In this document: positions 62,478-64,000 of the stretch, one piece after another
How the letters are laid out: every line of letters begins with the position of its first letter
How positions within the stretch are numbered: position 1 is the stretch's first letter
Assembly (NCBI GenBank): GCA_937888365.1
Contig: CALBFA010000074.1
Coordinates: forward strand, 45,173-109,172
DNA from: an uncultured Fidelibacterota bacterium
Lineage (GTDB): Bacteria; Fidelibacterota; UBA8477; JABMPR01
Reading direction: 5' to 3'
Length of the DNA stretch: 64,000 bases
The notes under the pieces: model-generated
What the model saw: the letters and a program-made list of their open reading frames with translations, nothing else
Databases searched by the model: none
Told to the model about the DNA's origin: nothing
Made by a program: the position numbers and the translations under genes

Positions 62478-63788
62478 ATGATAATATGTTACATTATTTT
62501 TGTAATTGTTACTTTTGCCGAAGTGCATGCCGAGTGGACTCAACAAACAAACGGTTTACCAGCCTCTTTCTACTCCATGGCAGCAATTGATGCCTGCAGT
62601 CCCCTGAACGCTATTATTACGACGGCCCCACATGCAATCTACAAAACAAGCAATGCTGGTGAAATATGGAGTCTCATACTGATACCAGAAGTTGATTCCT
62701 TATTTAATATTGTAGATGTTAGTATGCCAGACCCTAATCATATCTGGGTCGTTAATAGTGTGAACCCAAGTATTCGAGCCAGTAGTGATGGTGGTTTAAC
62801 ATGGAATACTCAGTACTATAGTGAATCCACGGCCAATGATACATCCCTCATCACCAGCTTTAATTATATCGAAATGTTTGACAGTTTGAACGGTATTGCA
62901 ATGGGAGATGGTAGTTATGTACTTGGACGTCCAGCCGTTTTCCTAGCAACAAATAATGGTGGCCAAATATGGAGTCCACATCAACAAGACGGGATGCCAA
63001 CTGGATCATATCATTTGTGGAAATCCGTTGATTTTGTAAGTCCAGAGATCGGTTATTTTTATAAAAATAAAGGTTCAGCTTTTGATATATGGAAAACCTC
63101 AAATGGTTGCGATACATGGTCTTTTGTAACCATAGACGAGCCTGCAACTTTTCCCGGTATTAAGTTTTATGATGCTAATAGAGGGATTGTCGTTGGATCT
63201 TTTAATATGTGGAGTACTGATAATGCCGGTGATACTTGGTCAAAAACAATTATAAATGAATTCAATGCTAACGATTACAACTGGGTTTCAGATATTGAAT
63301 TTATGCCCAATAATTCAAATTCTTTTTGGATGTCTGTTGAAAACAATTTGCTCTATACGTCTGATAATGGCGCATCTTTCGATACTTTACTAAGTACGAC
63401 GCTTGGTGAATTTATTGATATTGTTTTTACTGACTCTTTAAATGCTTGGGCACTGTCGTCAGTTGGACTCTATCATACCTCTAATGGTGGTATTCTTAGC
63501 TATGATTCCAAACAAAATATTGTAAGTAATTTTGTATTAGAGCAAAATTATCCAAACCCATTTAATCCAACCACAACTATCAATTATTTGATTTCCACAA
63601 AAATGGATGTAAAAATTATAGTCTATAATATTTTGGGAGAACAAATAAAAACATTGGTAAAAGAAGAAAAAGAACCAGGTTATTATAGCGTTATGTTTGA
63701 TGCTACAAAACTATCCAGTGGAACGTATTTCTATAAAATCACTTCCAATAATTTTACGGAAGTAAGAAAAATGATCCTGCTTAAATAA
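62478..63788 (+). CDS. T9SS-sorted protein with sortilin/YCF48-like repeats
   Basis: 436 residues from ATG 62478, with GGAG eight bases upstream. Signal peptide (IICYIIFVIVTFAEVHA). The body has repeats of the BNR/Asp-box style: S-x-D/N-G/A-G-x-T/I-W (KTSNAGEIWS, SSDGGLTWNT, ATNNGGQIWS, STDNAGDTWSK, TSDNGASF), five or six copies, typical of a beta-propeller. It ends in a textbook type A sorting domain (LEQNYPNPFNPTTTINYL, ILGEQIKTLV, KMILLK). A surface protein, function unknown. A 10-base-arm inverted repeat lies 22 bases after the stop (63810-63837). Confidence 0.85.
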   Translation: MIICYIIFVIVTFAEVHAEWTQQTNGLPASFYSMAAIDACSPLNAIITTAPHAIYKTSNAGEIWSLILIPEVDSLFNIVDVSMPDPNHIWVVNSVNPSIRASSDGGLTWNTQYYSESTANDTSLITSFNYIEMFDSLNGIAMGDGSYVLGRPAVFLATNNGGQIWSPHQQDGMPTGSYHLWKSVDFVSPEIGYFYKNKGSAFDIWKTSNGCDTWSFVTIDEPATFPGIKFYDANRGIVVGSFNMWSTDNAGDTWSKTIINEFNANDYNWVSDIEFMPNNSNSFWMSVENNLLYTSDNGASFDTLLSTTLGEFIDIVFTDSLNAWALSSVGLYHTSNGGILSYDSKQNIVSNFVLEQNYPNPFNPTTTINYLISTKMDVKIIVYNILGEQIKTLVKEEKEPGYYSVMFDATKLSSGTYFYKITSNNFTEVRKMILLK

Positions 63789-63809
63789 TTAATAAAAAGA
63801 CGATTTTAT

Positions 63810-63837
63810 ATCCCATGTCCAAATTTTGACATGGGAT
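63810..63837 (+). terminator. Possible terminator hairpin after the 62478 gene
   Basis: ATCCCATGTC / GACATGGGAT with an eight-base loop, but no T-run follows (TGGTATAAGG). The remaining 163 bases to the window end hold a CTCAGAGTGACA-like repeat fragment and no gene. Confidence 0.35.
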
Positions 63838-64000
63838 TGGTATAAGGTTATTCTGAATGGAATAAAGAAAACAAATCGTTTAATTGGATTATTCTATGAG
63901 AATTGAGGAGACTCTTCACTGACGCTCAGAGTGACAAATTTTTTTCTTTTTGGCTCGTATGTTAAGAAAATGGAGAAAAAGATAACTGAAATGGTTAATA

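Overview
The window looks like a chromosome segment of an uncultured, AT-rich, Gram-negative bacterium of the Fibrobacterota-Chlorobi-Bacteroidota (FCB) superphylum, most likely close to Candidatus Marinimicrobia (Neomarinimicrobiota). This is inferred from several features. Five or six large secreted proteins end in a type IX secretion (T9SS) sorting domain with the YPNPFN motif. There is a PorV/PorQ-family protein, a GWxTD-domain protein, a TonB receptor with a carboxypeptidase-like N-terminal domain, and promoter-like boxes resembling the FCB TAnnTTTG element. I see no rRNA, tRNA, CRISPR array, transposase or phage gene.

Layout. 1-7583 (minus): a TonB-dependent receptor, a giant T9SS-sorted surface protein and a PorV-like protein (cut by the window edge), transcribed from one good sigma70-like promoter with a candidate operator. 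7888-11163: small genes (possible GT9-like fragment, DksA/TraR zinc finger, zinc-ribbon protein, DUF3467 protein, MmcQ/YjbR protein) and selD. selD has an in-frame UGA and a SECIS-like hairpin, so it is itself a selenoprotein gene. 11256-11863: a higBA toxin-antitoxin module bracketed by imperfect direct repeats. 12.0-12.5 kb: a repeat island. 12.6-20.2 kb (plus): a GH13 amylase-like lipoprotein, an M23 peptidase, then a nucleotide and cofactor run (cdd, tdk, nupC, adk, coaE) facing dgt on the minus strand. 21.5-22.2 kb: the second repeat island. 22.2-38.1 kb: a YkgJ-type protein, a thioredoxin-like protein, a two-component system, two C25 (gingipain-like) peptidases, an M14 carboxypeptidase and a repeat-rich T9SS protein. 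Together these look like an exported protein-degradation locus with its own sensor. 38.4-46.4 kb (minus): ROK kinase, GWxTD protein, SMC, HIT protein, RsmE, a small outer-membrane protein and an RsbW-like ATPase. 46.6 kb: rnhA. 47.1-50.0 kb: a TldE/TldD pair in which only TldD has a Tat signal. 50.1-56.0 kb: a poly-gamma-glutamate-type pgsB-pgsC-pgsW operon followed by two unrecognised envelope proteins and a lipoprotein. 56.2-61.0 kb: glyS, topA and a THUMP-domain RNA methyltransferase. 61.0-61.7 kb: the third repeat island. 61.7-63.8 kb (plus): an unrecognised lipoprotein and a T9SS-sorted propeller protein.

The best candidates for something undescribed are four. First, the Gram-negative poly-gamma-glutamate-like cluster with a predicted outer-membrane barrel and a duplicated-domain periplasmic protein in place of CapA/PgsA. 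Second, the protease locus with an in-line two-component system, where both C25 enzymes lack the usual Gly-His-Gly motif. Third, expression oddities: the selenoprotein SelD, a thymidine kinase that has no AUG/GUG/UUG start, and a near-leaderless higB. Fourth, a mosaic family of short hairpin repeats shared by the three intergenic islands. All functional statements rest on motif recognition by eye; no database search was run.
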